A DNA stretch of 64,000 nt from contig NC_092024.1 of NCBI RefSeq assembly GCF_042242105.1, positions 3,419,501 to 3,483,500 on the forward strand, written 5' to 3'. Each line of letters starts with the position of its first letter. The first letter of the stretch is position 1. This stretch comes from Pempheris klunzingeri. Its lineage: Eukaryota > Chordata > Actinopteri > Acropomatiformes > Pempheridae. Under the pieces are notes generated by a model that searched no databases, had not been told where the DNA came from, and worked only from the letters and a program-made list of their open reading frames with translations. This document shows, piece by piece, positions 12,039-27,000 of this stretch. The position numbers and the translations under genes were made by a program.

Positions 12039-15000
12039 GTAAGTATTGCCAGAAGTATGCTCGGGGTCCTTGTGCTCCCATCTGCTGCTTGCTTGTTCAC
12101 ACTGACATTGTGGATTCGGGATTTCATTTCATGGGCTCAGCTGTCAGAGGAAAAGTTAAGATATGGGTCAGTTATGTCACCGGCATCACTGCCTGTATTC
12201 CCTGTGATCTCCTCGGGGCTCAGGGAGATGTCAGCACAGACTGGTTGGGGATTAGGCAGAGGCTTCTCTGTTTTTAGGAAGAACATAAGATGTAATGATA
12301 CATAAAGTATGTTTAGTGGAGGCAGCATGTTTGGCTGCGGGCCTTTGCTGATGGAAACTGCCTTGTGGTTGCATTGAAAGGGTGTGGATTTCCTCTTTTG
12401 CTTTGTTTATGCCTTACACATGCCCTTACATGAAGTATATGAAGGGGCAAGGAGCCTTCTGCTCTAGAGGACTTCACTTCAGACCCCTGATGGTAAACTT
12501 AAGTGTCCTTGCGCAAGATATTGAATCCTGACCAGTTGTTGGGTTGCAGGAATAGGATTTTATCGACACTGTGTGGTAATGTGACCTTTTAGAGTGACAC
12601 TTTTACATTTTTCAACTATTTTCTGTTTAACTTTTATGTTCCATAATTATCTAAATGAATTATCAAATGCTTGCGTCCCCTCTGACTTGCTAGACTACAG
12701 TGTTAGTCCACCTATGTGTGCCATTTGCACCCCCTTAATCACAGCCCAACTATCCCTGAGGTGCTCCTGTCTTTCTCCCGCTGGTAGAACAACCTGTAAT
12801 CAACGGGCAGACTCACGCTTCGGCACACTGTCTCATCCAGCCTCTTCACCTCATCCCGGATGTCCTAAATAGGCCCGTTGTGACTGAAGTGCGTGATACA
12901 GCATGTAGACACAGATGGTGACCTGAGTGCTGGAGAGATAGTGGTACACTCCAGGTACTTGTCTCTCTCCTCATTATTCCAGAGTAATCACTCTGTGGTC
13001 TGTCATCTCAGAAAGCCCATCTATACCAGATAAGAATCCTGCTCCATCATGAGATTTGTTGCTCAATCGGACAGTCTTTATCAGGCTAAAGTGCTTCAGA
13101 GCCACAGAAAGCTTAATAGGCAAAATATGTGGCTGCTGTTCAGTATCTGGCCTGTTAAGACAGTCCATCTGGGAGAGAATCAGTCAGTATGGCACACAGC
13201 TACTATTAGAACCAAAATTGTATGTTGGGTAGAGCTAACACAATTCGTTGACTAATCGATCAATTAACCGAAAAATAATTGTCAACAACTTTGATGATTA
13301 ACTAATCACCTAAGTTGTCATTTAACAATGAGGGAAAAAAAGCATTTTCCTGTTTAATTTTCTACCAGATGAAGATTTGCTGCTTTTCTCTGTTCATGTC
13401 CTTGTATTGAATATCCTCCAGGTAAAACGACACAGTTAAAGATGTCACTTTATTTTATTTTTCTCACCAAATGATTAATTGAAAAATAATTGGCACATCA
13501 GTCAACAATGGAAATGACTGTTAGTTGCAGCTCTATCACTACAGTGAAAAAGTGTTAAAGCATCTGTATTTCATTTATGTCCTATCTCAAACCACCTCCA
13601 CTTTGCTTTTTTCTATGCTTTGTGTGCGAAGTCCTTCAGCTGCAGTGCTACACATCTATCAGCAGCGACCTCTGTACCACTTCATCTTTCAATACATTGT
13701 CACCTCAGCAGAGATACAGACGTAACCCATGACCAAAGGGCAGACTGCTAGAGAGGGGGCAATGCAGGCGAAAACCACTAACCCGCTTTATTATGGAACA
13801 TTTTATAAATTTACTGAAATGACAGGGAACATACTGCCATGTCTATTTAAACCTGGATGTTCCCCAGCACCCTCATGGAGGATGCCAGATGCTTCCTGAT
13901 GATACCCCCCCCAAAAAAAGATAGCTTCATTTCCTACACTGAGGCCAGTCAGTGGAGCTGGGCCCAGTTACTGTGCTCTGTTTGTTGTGACTACAGGGGA
14001 CATTTTTCAGGAACACTATACAACCACAAAGCCACTTTTCAGCTTAGTGCTGTCCTCCCTGCTCAACTGTCCATGCCCCCAGGCTGACCAAGTCCTCCTG
14101 GCTCTCCTCTCTCTCATTGCCTACCCCCACCCTAGTCCCCTGAGCTGAAAGGAGACATTTATCGGACAGGACGATAGTCAGCAGACCTGCACGCTGCCTG
14201 CTGTTGTCATTAACTGTAATGCGTTTCGATTAGATGTGTTTTTCTAACCCCAGTAGTCAGCATAGTGGAGAGCAGCTCCTCATTCACTTTGCAAGGCCTT
14301 CTTCTGTCTTTTGAAAGGCCTCTGTGGCATATTATGGTATGTTAAATGAGGATGTGGTATGATGACACCTGGTCCGTATCTATTTAAAGATCATGTTCTG
14401 ATTGTGGAGTCCAGAAAGACTCAACAGATGGTGAGCGTTTCGGGATGGAGACACGCACTCTGAGCATTTACTCGACATCTTTCTACATTTCCATATTTCT
14501 TTTAGCTTGTTTTCTTTGTCTGTCTGAGGGGTGCTCAGCCATGCACAATAAACCTTGCTAGTGACCAGCAGACTTCGGTCTGTTTATTATTCTGTTGCTG
14601 GCTTCCCACAGACGTCCATGTGTGCTGTTGTTGCACATGTTGCCTTCTCTCCCTTATGCCTTGTAAAAGTTCACTCAGGCAGCTGTTTGAAGTGGTGGTC
14701 TGAAATGTTGTTTTGCTTGATGTGAAAACTGATCTCTAGAACCACAGTTTCGTTCAGGGAAAAATCACACTTTGGGTTTTGTATTATTTGAGTGGGACAA
14801 AACTATGAGATGTACTGCACTAGTCACAGACACAGAGCAGTGAATAGTGGCCACGTGTGTGTTGATTATTGAAGGACCTTTTTATAGTGCTGAAGAGACA
14901 TAGCTGCAGTGATGTAGCGCCTTTATCCAAAGCACTTTACAAATTGGCTGTCATTGGACCAATTCACACACACAGTGATGGCAGCAAGGCGCTGGTCTGA

Positions 15001-18000
15001 CCATCGGTTCGGTGTCTTCTCAAGGAGACTTTGATCTTTGATTTGAGGACTGGAGGAGCTGGGAATTAAGCTACCGACCCTCTGGTTAGCAGACGACCAG
15101 ATGACCTGCTAAGCCACCTACTATCCCTAGCACTACTAGCCCCCTGATTTGTTATTTAATAGATTAGTCAGTCAGCAAAAAATGACTGACTACATATGTA
15201 TATATATATAATATTTTTTAAGCAATGAAGCCAAAAAGCCTCTTAAATATGAGAATTGGTCATATATGATGGTAAACTTTTTTCAAATTGATCGTCCTGC
15301 ATGGTAAATGACAGCCCCCTGTGTTGTTTTTAACAAGAGGCTGTTTTTTTTATCTGAATACTAATAAAGTTTGTGCTGGACTTGACAGTTAGTCAAACTG
15401 TAATCAAAGCAGCAATCCAACCACTGGAGACTACCAGCTCCGCTCGGGATGTTAATGATTTAGTAATAATCGATAACTGAGTTAAGAGTTTGATTGATCA
15501 AGAATATATTAACTTACAACACACAATGGTGGCACAGCAGTACTTGTGCATCACGGCATGTTTAGCTGCACTGTTGTTGGTGTTTGGATTTACGTCTCAT
15601 TTCCATACATGTGGGTTAACTGGGCCCTGTGTACTCTAAGCAGCTGTAAACTCTCAAGTGTTTTTCATACAACAGGAGCTGCACTGTAAAGGATGATTGC
15701 TGCCTGCAGCTCTGTATGTGGTAAAAGAAGAATCTCTTTTTACCATTTTGAACTGCAAAATGTTTATCTTAAAGTGATTAGCTTGCACATACAATTCCCC
15801 CGTTCCCATGTAGAAATGCTTACTTCCTTCAATTAAAAACCACTAAAACTCAAGGTTGTTGTATGAGATCTTGGCTCCACATCTACTTGATATAAGCACA
15901 TGTAGATCTCATCCCCTTTCAGTGACATAGCAGTGGGTTAGACTGATTTAAGTGTCCCGCACGTTTAGTCTCATCTAATTTATGTCCCTCTGTAAAGCCG
16001 TTTTATGTTTGCTGTTTGTTGGGAGCGGCACACCGCCTAACAGGCTTAATTCAGCATTCTTGTTGTACGCCAGTAAACACCTACAAAAATAAAATGTTAT
16101 GCTCTAAGACAACTGGTCTTCCCATCAAGTTCCTGAAATGGTCACCTTTTACTTAAAAAAATATTAGTGCAGTTTATTGCAAAATAAGAAAATGGGTGGA
16201 AGTTGCATTACAACGTTCCCCTGAAAAGTAGTTTTTGGCCAGAATAATTACGACAAAGATGACTGGCAGGAAGTTGTGTAACCCGCTGTTTGGCTGTCGG
16301 AGAGATGGATTGACAGAGGTCCTGCTTTGCTTCAGAAACTATTTGAGCCACTTTGGCAGGTGGTTTGCTACAGTGATCCTGCCATGAGATGGGTTTAGCT
16401 TATTAACAAGACAGACAGGTTCCTCCTTTGAATAGAACAACATGCAAACTTGTAAGCACTTAACATCTCTAAGAAAGCCTGATGAGTAATCTACTTAAAA
16501 TGTGAACACTGGATTACGTGTTTTGATGACTGTGTAGTTGTTTTTACAAGTCTCTGGTTACATCCATTTTGCCTGTTCACCAAATAGAGTGGTTAATCTT
16601 TGCAGTGAAATAAGGGAGACAAGGAAAAGGATGGTCATTTTATTAACACCTACAATGGTGTGCCTTTTCACCTTTATGTACATTCAACAAGTGTCGTGTA
16701 AATCACCCCACAAGCTGCTGTCTAGTCTTGTGATAAATTGTGTGAGTTTTATGAGGCTCTTTTCACCAGCAGGTAATCCTGGTAGCTCAGATGTTTTGGG
16801 GGTTGTTGTAAAGAAACGAATCAGATATTTTAATTGTACAAAGCCACTTTAAGGCGATAATCATGTTTGTCCACAGGTTTAATAAAGCGATCTTTTACGA
16901 ACACTGGAAATGGACAAGTAGGCTTCGGTTATTGCTTCCTGTGAGTGGAAAGAAACCCACATTCTCTGAATACACCAGGCATTGTATTTCTGCTTCACTC
17001 AGAGAATACAATTGCTCTCAAATCCCCTCAGCAAGCATGCCATCTTTGGGCTGTCCTGTTGTAACAAATGTAATGAAATCAGTGAAATGGTTTCTTTTTG
17101 AACACTGTTAGTTCTGCACAGCACTCCAGAAGAATAGTAAATGTGTTTGCTGCATGCTGCGGCCAAATAATAAGTCACAGGCACAAGGCAAACTATTGCG
17201 AAAATGTCTTTGTCCACATAATTTGAACACACCCATGGAAGATGTGGTTTCCCAAGAAAAGAAGAGCATTCCACTCAAGCCAAGTTGTCAAATATGAATT
17301 TAGAGTACTGTGCCATTCCTAATTTAATCTCACAGTCTTGCACTTGAACAGAACAAGTAGAATATTTCAGACATAAGCACAATATAAGGGCATGAAATGC
17401 TCTGCTTTAGCTACAGTATACTCCTTTCTCAGGATGGTAAACGAGGACAATGGACACGTCATATGAGACTGTTAAATCATGTATAAATATCAGCTAGCCA
17501 GATCTAGGTCATTTTAAAAGTGAATATGTTTTGGATGTGACTTTAGTTCTTCACAGGTCACTCTGTCAGACCCTTTATTGCCGCTGTCTGTTTTGTTGTA
17601 GAATCAAGAGACAGATCTGTCACCAAGGCTCAGTGAAACCAGGAATCATGTCCAGCTGTTTGCTTTTTCTAGTGCGATACCTCTCCCCGACCAGTTCCAA
17701 GCCTCAATTGACCGGGCACCCTGTTTGTCACACAGCTCTCCTGTACTAGCACATCCATTCCCTGTGCCAGCGGTAATTGAGTCCACGGCACATGTTGGAA
17801 GGTTATCCTAACAGCTTGGGAGGGTTCTCAAATTCATACATGCGCACTGCAGACCTCTGAGGCTATGCCGTGCACCAGCGACATCTGTCTGAAAGGTGGC
17901 AGGAAATTGCGGCTCCATGAAGTAGACTGGGCAAAAATGTAACCATTTGCAAAATCATGTCATGTTCAGTTGTTTCATTGACAAATGACTGGGCCTACAG

Positions 18001-21000
18001 CTAAGAGGAGGTTCATGTTCTGCCCTTGCCTGCCATCAAAAGCAATCAAAATGTAATAAAAGGCAAAGCTGACAAAGCCTTGTATCCATGCAGCCCAGAT
18101 GAGTAATGAGACTTTAGAGTGAGAGGCCACAAAGCCAAGTGCTTCAGCTGCATTTTTATCACACTGTTAAGCACATTTTAAACACATTCATGTATTTAGT
18201 ACTGCATCACTGTTCAGTAATATCTCTGGGTAAACTGTGTCTCTCCTGGAGCAACTACTGCAGACTACTGCAGGCAGAGAAGGCTGTGTGTGTGTTGGAG
18301 GATGGATGATCTATGTTTGACAGGCTTTTTTTTGCAGATCACAGGATATTGATTGCCTACAAAGCTGTATGACTGAAGAAGAAAGCAAATGAGGGAGCAG
18401 TTGATCTCAGGTGACACTGAAAGGACAGCCAGTGAACGGTGCTGAGTGAGGCGAGCTTCACATGGTTGCATCAAGCGGAGATGAAAGCCCCAAAGCTTAA
18501 CTCCCAGCTGAGTTTTGAAAAAGTGGTTGGCATTATAAAAGGATTTAGTGGGAAATGTGATAACGGTAATCTGGATTGGATTATTGTTGAGATTAGCGCA
18601 CCCTTTGGGAGGCAAATGAGAAGGGAAAACCTTGGGAGACCCCATTGAGGAAGAAAGATTACCTTTGTTATTCTGTGGAAATAATGAACATGTCTCACTA
18701 TTGCACAGGGAGACATTTACTGAAAAGAACTAGAAAACCAGAATGTACCAAGGTGACAGTGCTGGCAGATTTTATGTTCACTTCATATTATATTCTTTAC
18801 TGTGATAACCATGATATTTTCTGGTGAGGATATCGGAAGTGATGGAGGGGTGTGTCATGAAATGCGGGACGTATTAATGTAATTTTAAAAAAAAAAAATC
18901 AGCAAAAGACAGAAAAAGGATGGGAATTATAGTGTAGAAAACATGATAACTGATATTTTTGACCTAAACAAGAGACTTAATTGAGCGGAAGCTCGTACAT
19001 GATTGGTTTTATGTGATTGTTTCCCTACTGAATACTATTTTACTTTTACTTTTCCTCCTCTCTTCTCTTTGAGATTTACAGTGCTTCCTGCTCCGAGTTA
19101 AACCATATGTTTTGCTATAATGCTATTAATTAACATCTCTAAACTGTCTCTGTGATCCTCGGCCTTTCGGTTTACTAAATTGGGTTACTAAAAAGTTAAA
19201 GGTGCAGTGCTTGGGATTCAGGAGGATCTAATGGCAGAAATGGAATACAATATTCATAATTATGTTTTTATGTTAGTGTGTAATCACCAGAAACTAAGAA
19301 TCGCTGTGTTTTCGCCCGTCTTGTCGGAGCCTTTTTATCTATGGAGCGGCTCCTCTTCCTCAGAGTCCAACATGTTGCACCACCGTGTTTCTACAGTAGC
19401 CCAGAATGGACAAACTGGGGGCCTTTCACATTTTTGCAGTGAAGTGGCTGGTTGAATTTGGTGGCGTGAATGCACTGGTTGGAAGATGAAGAGGACTAAG
19501 TGGTTGCTGGCGTTGACTAACTATTCTGTGTAGAGTTTTAGAAACCAAATTTGATTGGAGTATTATACTTATTGTTTACCTGAAGGCCTCACTCATAATG
19601 CCTGAGAAGAGTAAGTATGGAATGAGAACACCACAAGGTACCTATGAATTGTGTTTTCATTTGACTGCCTGGCAAAAGACAGTTCAAGGTAGCTGTTTAA
19701 ACAGATTACGTCCTGGTGAGAACACGGACACTGTGCCAGCCCTGGTCCCCCAAAAGCTTTCATTTGGCCTGTAGTGTATCACATAATCTGATCTGCTAAC
19801 TTTTCTGTGCGTCACCCTCAAGTGCTCATTACCAAGTTGGGGTGTGTAGCTTCTTTATTTAAATACAGAGCAAAGTTAGGTTTCTCTTTTGTCAATGAAA
19901 TGTGTCATGCTGCTGTTTATTGCTATCTGCATGCTTGTGCCGTCCTCTGACTAAAGTCATTACTCACTGTGCGTTATGCGACTCTTTGCTCTGCAGGGAC
20001 ATGCACTAATATCTCTTGCAGATGCATTAACTGTGTATCATTATGGTGTTTGACTGTTAAAACTTACTCTGACAGCTTGTACTAATAATTGCAGGGCAAT
20101 GTTAGTACACTTGAGTCATTCCACAAAGGCTATAGTCATACAAAGCTTCAGCTTTGATTGACCATAAAGGCTATTTTTGTTAGCCTCCTGGGATTTCAGT
20201 GAGTTGGAAAAAGTTTTGATTCGATGATGAGTTTATTTTTGATATTTAATAGTCTGAATGTTTGGTTAGCTTTATTTTAGATGATCCCACGGTAACCAGT
20301 GATAGGCCTGCCTGCCCAGAGTTCCTTGTATTATATGGTAAAAAAAAAGAAAGAAAAGAAACGTAAAACAATGCCAAGACCTAATAGAACAGATAAAGAC
20401 TGCTCCCCCCCAGTGACGGCATTTCTGGATCAAATCCAACAGTGATTCAGTCTTCCTCCTCCTCAATCAAATGGTTTGTTGAGACATTTAAAATGATTGT
20501 AATGAATGTCATCATGCTGCCTCTGTCTTGTTGAATGTCTTTGTTTCTCTTTTCCTTCCTTGCGGGCTTCAGCTCACTCATGTGGCTGTTTCCAAGGTAA
20601 CCACATTCCCTTTCGAAATTTACCATGTCTGACATTGGATACTGTCCGTTTCCATGGCAACAAAGCCCCTAAAGTCCCAGTTAAATATAAGATTTGATAT
20701 CAAATTGAAAGGGAAATAAAGGTTTAACTTTGGAAATGTCCAGTTCTGTGTCAATATCTGCTCTTTGAAGAAAAGAGGGGTTTGCTGAAATCGCTCGGCG
20801 TCTTCACTGCTCATGTTCAGTGAACGATAAAAACTGATTTCCGGGACATTGTCTTCAGGGGGATCTTAAACCAGGCAAGATGTTGCCTACCTACAGCTTG
20901 TCCACTTATCTCTATTGATCCATTATAGGAAAGGCAGGCTTGATGTTGCATCTGTCCTCCCTCTCTAATGGCTCCAGTCTTTAGTCTGTGTCTGTTCCTA

Positions 21001-24000
21001 CCGACCTGCCACTTTCAATCACACATGACCGGCTTTTCATTATGTTCCTGATGTCCAACACATTGAGACACCGTTTCTGAGGACAGAGGCAGCAGTTTGT
21101 CCTGTGCTCTCAGCCATCTCCATCACCACTAGCCAGATGACAAATTCTGAAATACAATTGTTTTCATGGAAGAAAGCACAAATCTGCGTGTAAGAGTTTT
21201 CCCTACAGAAAGAGAGACCATACGTTGTGTTCAAACGGGTCTGTGGATGTGTAGTTCTTAATGATCTTTGAACATTTGACATTTCAGTGGGGAGCTCGAG
21301 TTTGTCATTGATTACTTCAAAACCATTTAAATCCTGGCTTCAGGTTAATTGTTACAGATAGTAGTACTCTCACTCAAGGGCTGCCAAGCTTTTTATACCT
21401 GTAGTGATTTCCTATTAGCACCTTTAATTGGTGGTTTCATTATGTGATGTGTGACCAATCAGACAAAATAGAGGACAAACTTAATGCGTAAATGAAAACA
21501 CTTTCTGCTCAACTTGAGGCAGATGCTGACAGACAGCAGATCCTTCCAGTGCTCTTGAAAACACCAGTTTTAATCTGCAGACAGACACATCTGTGACAGC
21601 CAAGTTCCATTGCGTTGATGTTCACTTGTTTTGAAATACTAAAAATATATGTGATATGTCATGTGATTCTGCTTTTTACAAATTCATGAAAATCAGAATA
21701 ATAATCACTAAATGATAACTAAAAACAAGCTTTTTGCAAACGCACACCTTCACTCACATATACCTGACCTCCACAGCAAATAAAGGGAAACTTGTGGCGT
21801 TCAAAGGGTGGGGAAATTTTTGTGGACCGATCAACCAGCTGACTAACAGATCGAACAGACAGAACAAGCTACTTGTCGCAACTAAAAATCATCGCAATCA
21901 CAATGATTTTTTTTTTTTCTTGAATGGAAGGAAAATCCTAAAGGCCTTAATGTGGATCTTTGTGTTTAACTAATAGCTAACAGAATGGTGGGCTGTGTTT
22001 GCCATGTGATGATGATGTTCTATTTTTCATGCACTTAGCCTCCAGACAGGAGACAAAGAACTAGCCTCTCTCTCTGCGTGACAGGAGTAGTCATCTCTTT
22101 TCAGCATTTCTCAAAGAATTGTCCTCTCAGCATTGCCTAACTGGTCAGAGATCTGCTGGAATTCTTTTCTTATTTGTTTCCTCTTTGGAAGCCGAAGCAA
22201 ACGTCTCTTTCTGAAAACATGTTTTGTAAATAAGATACACTTTGCTCAGTCCTCACAACATATATCTCAGTGGTAACCGTTTTCCCTCTATGATGCACAT
22301 AAAGGCATAATAATTGCAAGCCTTATGTGAAGTGATAGGACACAGTGTTGGATGATGTGCCTCCACCCGAGCCAGTTCATAAGACTGAAGCTTGGGAAGA
22401 ACTACAAAACGCTGTGGTCTGTGAAATGGATTGCCTCTTAGCAAGTGTCTAACATAATTCATGGATATTGTAGGTTGACACAATGTCCAGTACAATGACC
22501 TTGGGAACTCCAGGCAAGTCTTAAACTGTAGAAATGTTTGTTTGGCACAGTGTTGTCCTGCCTGCAGCCTCCTGCCGATGTTCCAGACTACCCTGTGTTT
22601 TTGCTTAGATCAGTCTCACTCCAGATGTAGAGGAGCAGCAGGACTGGCTTGTGTCCACTCAGATGGGCTAATGGCATGCGTTGTAGACACTTTGTCACAG
22701 CTCAAACACTGTTCAAAGCAGCAGGATTATTGTATGCGTCGGGTTCAGATTTGGTCATTTTTTTTTAAATAAAGCTTTTTGTGTCCTTTGCTGGGGCGTC
22801 GTATGTTGGCTGACCTTTCCCCTGGCTGAACGGCATTCATCTCCAGCAGATCAAGTGAGAGCAGCTAGTGTGTGCAGATAATACTAGAACCCCAAATTAG
22901 CCCACATATTTACATCCTGCCCATTCACTTTCATTGTTGGAACCCAACATGACTGAATATAGGTTGGCTTGTTTTATCAGAATAACTGGTGTTGGCATAG
23001 ATCAGCGGATGTAACTGCCCTCCCGAGGTGTTGCCATCTGAAGGCTTGTGAGATGGTGTGGTAGGTCGCCAGTGGACATTAAATGTATCACTGCAACACG
23101 TATGGTAGTGAAATAAAGAAGAGCTGTACATTTTGACATTTTTTGTTGTATTTGCAGCAGAAATGCAGTTGAAAATAATGTTGACCATTTATTATGGTGA
23201 TCAGTGTCGCTTTTATGATTACAGTCATTGGTTCTCTGCAGTCGATCGGAGTGTGTGTCTGGAGGCATTATGTTTTCAGATTGTCCATCCGTTTCATTTA
23301 CGTGAACTCTCAGGTACGCCTTGAGGGAAATTTGATAGTCAAAGGTCAAAGTCACTGAGACCTTACACAACTGAGTCTGAGATTTTACGCAAATGTCTAA
23401 TAGGAGAAAATGTTGAAGTAACGACATTTTATATCCCAGAGGTCTCTTCACTGTGACATAAAGTTCTGTAAAAGCACAGACACAACTCAGGAACAGAAGG
23501 AGAGATTGAGCCCACATTTCACATTTGGATCCTGAGTTGGTGAAACATGGTCATAGATGTAAACCGTAACTTGACTGGATGGCGGAGGCATACAGCCGCA
23601 AGGTGGTAATTCTCAGCAAATAGTGCTCCCCCTGTAAGAGTCAGTGAATAAACTTGCTAATCGTCTCAATGTGCTCAAAAGGGAGCCACTTGGGAGTTCA
23701 GATATTTTTCAACAATTTGCTCTCAAATCTTTTAAAAGTCTTATACAAACACTAATATTACAGTGAACCCTGGCTGAACTCGCAGTGCTATTTTGCATTT
23801 CCCAACAGCATATCTAAAAACATACGGTTACCACATGTTCATTTAGTTTTCAGTGGCACCTCTTTGCTGTCACCACATCCACTCGAACAGACCAGAGACA
23901 GTCAAACAGATGAAATGGAATGGGGCAGCTTGTGCCACACCCCTGTGGGACTAAATGTGATTACTGTAATAACCACTTGCACCGTTGGACGTTTAATGGG

Positions 24001-27000
24001 ATTATGCTAAACTGATTCATTAGGACAGATTACAACACAGGGGACTGACCCCTCTGTGTGCGCCCGTTTATCTGTTTAGGGGGTTATATCCACTTACAGG
24101 TCATTAAACAACAATCACAGGTATTAACACTTTCTGAACTTCATGGCCTGTCTCCTCTACAAGTAGAGTTTAGTTTAGGCGGCTGCATTGGGAGTGAGAT
24201 CAAACGCAAATCTTGCAATATCAGTCCGTTTGAACTTTGCTACCGGCAGGAGTGGGCAGTCAAAAAATAAGATGTTGGACTTTTCGCTGAATGCAAATTG
24301 TAGAATCAGTTACTTAATATGTGAGTCAATGATCAACACTGTCTTGAAGTAACCGGGTTAAACGAGACCTCTGACATGACTGTGATTGTGACTGACTGAA
24401 CCTGAGCATGTTCACTGGCGTTGCCATGGATACACATACAAAGTACGGTTGCTCATAATGACAACAGGACAACAATTTAGCCACATGATCTACAAATATC
24501 AAATCAAAGTGTTATGTTCAAACAGAAACGGTTATTAGAGGAACTTTGGTTTACATGCAGAGGAGAACGTAATCACCAACAGCTCTGCAGTAGAGGACTG
24601 CGATGGGAATGAGATCCTGCAAGTCCCACGAGACCCAACGCGGATCTCACAGGAGCGGGCAGTTTGAAACTTTGCTGCGAGCGGGAGCAGGTGGTCTGGA
24701 ACACACACATTGCGGGAGAGCGCAGGAGTGGAAAACACACATCGTGGTAATGGACAGAAATCCAGCAGGAGTGGGCGTGAGCGGGATTAAAAAGCAGTCC
24801 TGCGCACGGCTCTAGTTTAGTTCAGTGTTTTGCTCAGGCTTAGTCTTGTTTACAAATGTTTACACAAGGAAAAGCGGTTTGTGTTTGGGCAGAGAGACGC
24901 CTGTCCCTTGGGCCATCAACTTATTTTTGTCCAGTGATGCCCCAGGACTCTGGATGTTTGAACTTTCAGGTTTTTACTAATTAGCTAAGCATAGCCCTGT
25001 GCTCTTTGTTTGCTATTTGCTTATTTCTTTCTCCCCCATCTCTTTTTGTCCTACCAGTTGTCCGTTCCTGGCAGAGCAGTTGACCCCAGTTATCCCAGTG
25101 ATAGGAGGTGTGCTGTTTCTGTTTGTATTGGGGACGCTCCTGAGAACCAGCTTTAGCGACCCAGGGGTGCTGCCTAGGGCCACCCCAGATGAAGCAGCTG
25201 ACCTGGAGAGGCAAATAGGTAAGACTCTTTTCTCTAAATTATCTTAGATAGGAAAAACAGGCACAAAAACCTCTTCTTGAGGTTTTGTTTATCTGCATCT
25301 GCATTTTTCTGCTTATGCCTCTCTTTTCTTCACACAATTTTTCTGTGACCACCCCTGTTTATCTTTTTGCCAACAAGTTATTGTATTTTGTATCTCCAGG
25401 CTCTTCCTCCCTGTCTGATACTTTGTTTGTCTCTGAGTCTGCGTAGTACTGATCCAGGGGATCTAGTTTCTGCCTTATACAGTGTATCTGGCTGATGTGT
25501 TTGGAGATTGTCTTTGCAGCCAGAGAATCAGGCTTCCACCAACTGAAAAGGCACCTTGCATCCAAGCTGAGGGTGAAGTATTGGTGCTGCTTTGACCAAA
25601 TGGCCTTTGATCTGTTTATTTCACTCTAACTTCTCCAAGAGCCCCCGTCTGATGTATGACCTGACTCATAAATTTCATCTGGATAACTTCTGAATCTAAT
25701 TTGTGATGTGAAAGGTAAAACTGTTGGTGCATTAGGAAACCACTTGATATGGTGTAAGTGAATTACCAGCATCACAGCACTGACGGTAGCGCCGTGAGTC
25801 AGAGGCAGTGGGGACTACACTTTGTGATGTGGATTCAGTCTGTTCATGAGATTCACAGTTGCCTCACTGTTTACAATACATTACATCACATGGAGTGAAA
25901 TCAAGAATCCATTTAAAATGAAATGCAAGAACCACAGTATCTGCATGCAGCCCCTGTTCAGATGTTACTGATTGTTTTTTTTGTTTGTTTTACCAAGCAA
26001 TTTCATAAATATTAATATTAAATTTAGAATGCGAAGTTGGCCAATAGCCATTCAGGGCTTCCTGTCTCTACAGTCAGTCTGAGTGTCGTCAGCTCCATGA
26101 CATTTACACTAGTATCAGTTTAGTTACTTGCCCATAAGTTGCAGGACTGAATCTGCTGTCTCCAAAAGTGTCCCACTGCCCTGTAGCTAAATGGATTATC
26201 ACCACTTTACTCAAAGGTTTATCTATTTAAACCTTCTTTTTAAAAGCCGCTTTAAAGTTTTGGTCCTTTTTATTTGGGTTGTGAATCTTCCATTTCCCAG
26301 CAATGGTCCTTTCCGTGCTTCAGGACACTGGGGCCTCATTAAACAGACTCTGGGCTTGCTTAATTAATCTCATTAGGAGACTTAAAAGTTTTGGAGGAAA
26401 GGTAAAGTACAGAGAGCTTGGAGCACTGGGCCAAAACAGCGCTGTGCAAAAGTAGTATGTCATATTGGCAAACATTTTTTCTGAGGATAAACAAATTAAA
26501 GGCAGAATTTATGAACAGTATTGTTGACCCAAATACTACGCTGCACCCTCTCCATCATTATTTCATCCCAATTGGCTTTAGTGCCGTGCATTTTCCAGCA
26601 TAGCAATGGGCTGTTTCTAAACTGGAATCTCTTGCTCACAGACAAATGGTTGTTGTCACGGTGTTGTCGTTGCCTGTAGCTGAGTCCCTGTGTGCACAGG
26701 TGGTGAAATGATACGGATTAGGCTTTGCCTAAAGGAAAAGTCTGTTTGGGTTGTTATTTTTGTTGTAGGGCTGCACGATACATTATTTGAGCATGGACAT
26801 TGTGATGTGCTCAAACGCAGTAGTTCGATACAAAAGGAAATCTGGTACTGTTCATCTTTTTCCATGACTAATTTCCAAGAAAAGTCCATCTGACATTACA
26901 TTTGCATCCCCTTCACTAGAGCTCACAGCAAACTGATGGCTGAAAACAGGCATGCAATGTGGCTTCTTTTAAAATATGATGGATGCATGAAGCAGACATT

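Larger units (their letters stand above)
12039..25057 (+). other. zdhhc14: zdhhc14 intron, 13.0 kb
   Basis: The GT-AG ends are clear. It holds the inverted-repeat element at 13230-13535, a dispersed repeat near 14895-15140, an element-like segment near 19196-19690 and degenerate repeats at 23280-23620 and 24590-24815. No exon of another gene is supported. Confidence 0.7.

Noticed and set aside
23002..23517. 171-codon open frame on the minus strand with a hydrophobic N-terminus
   Set aside because: It overlaps a dispersed repeat inside a zdhhc14 intron, shows no domain and has no promoter or splice context.
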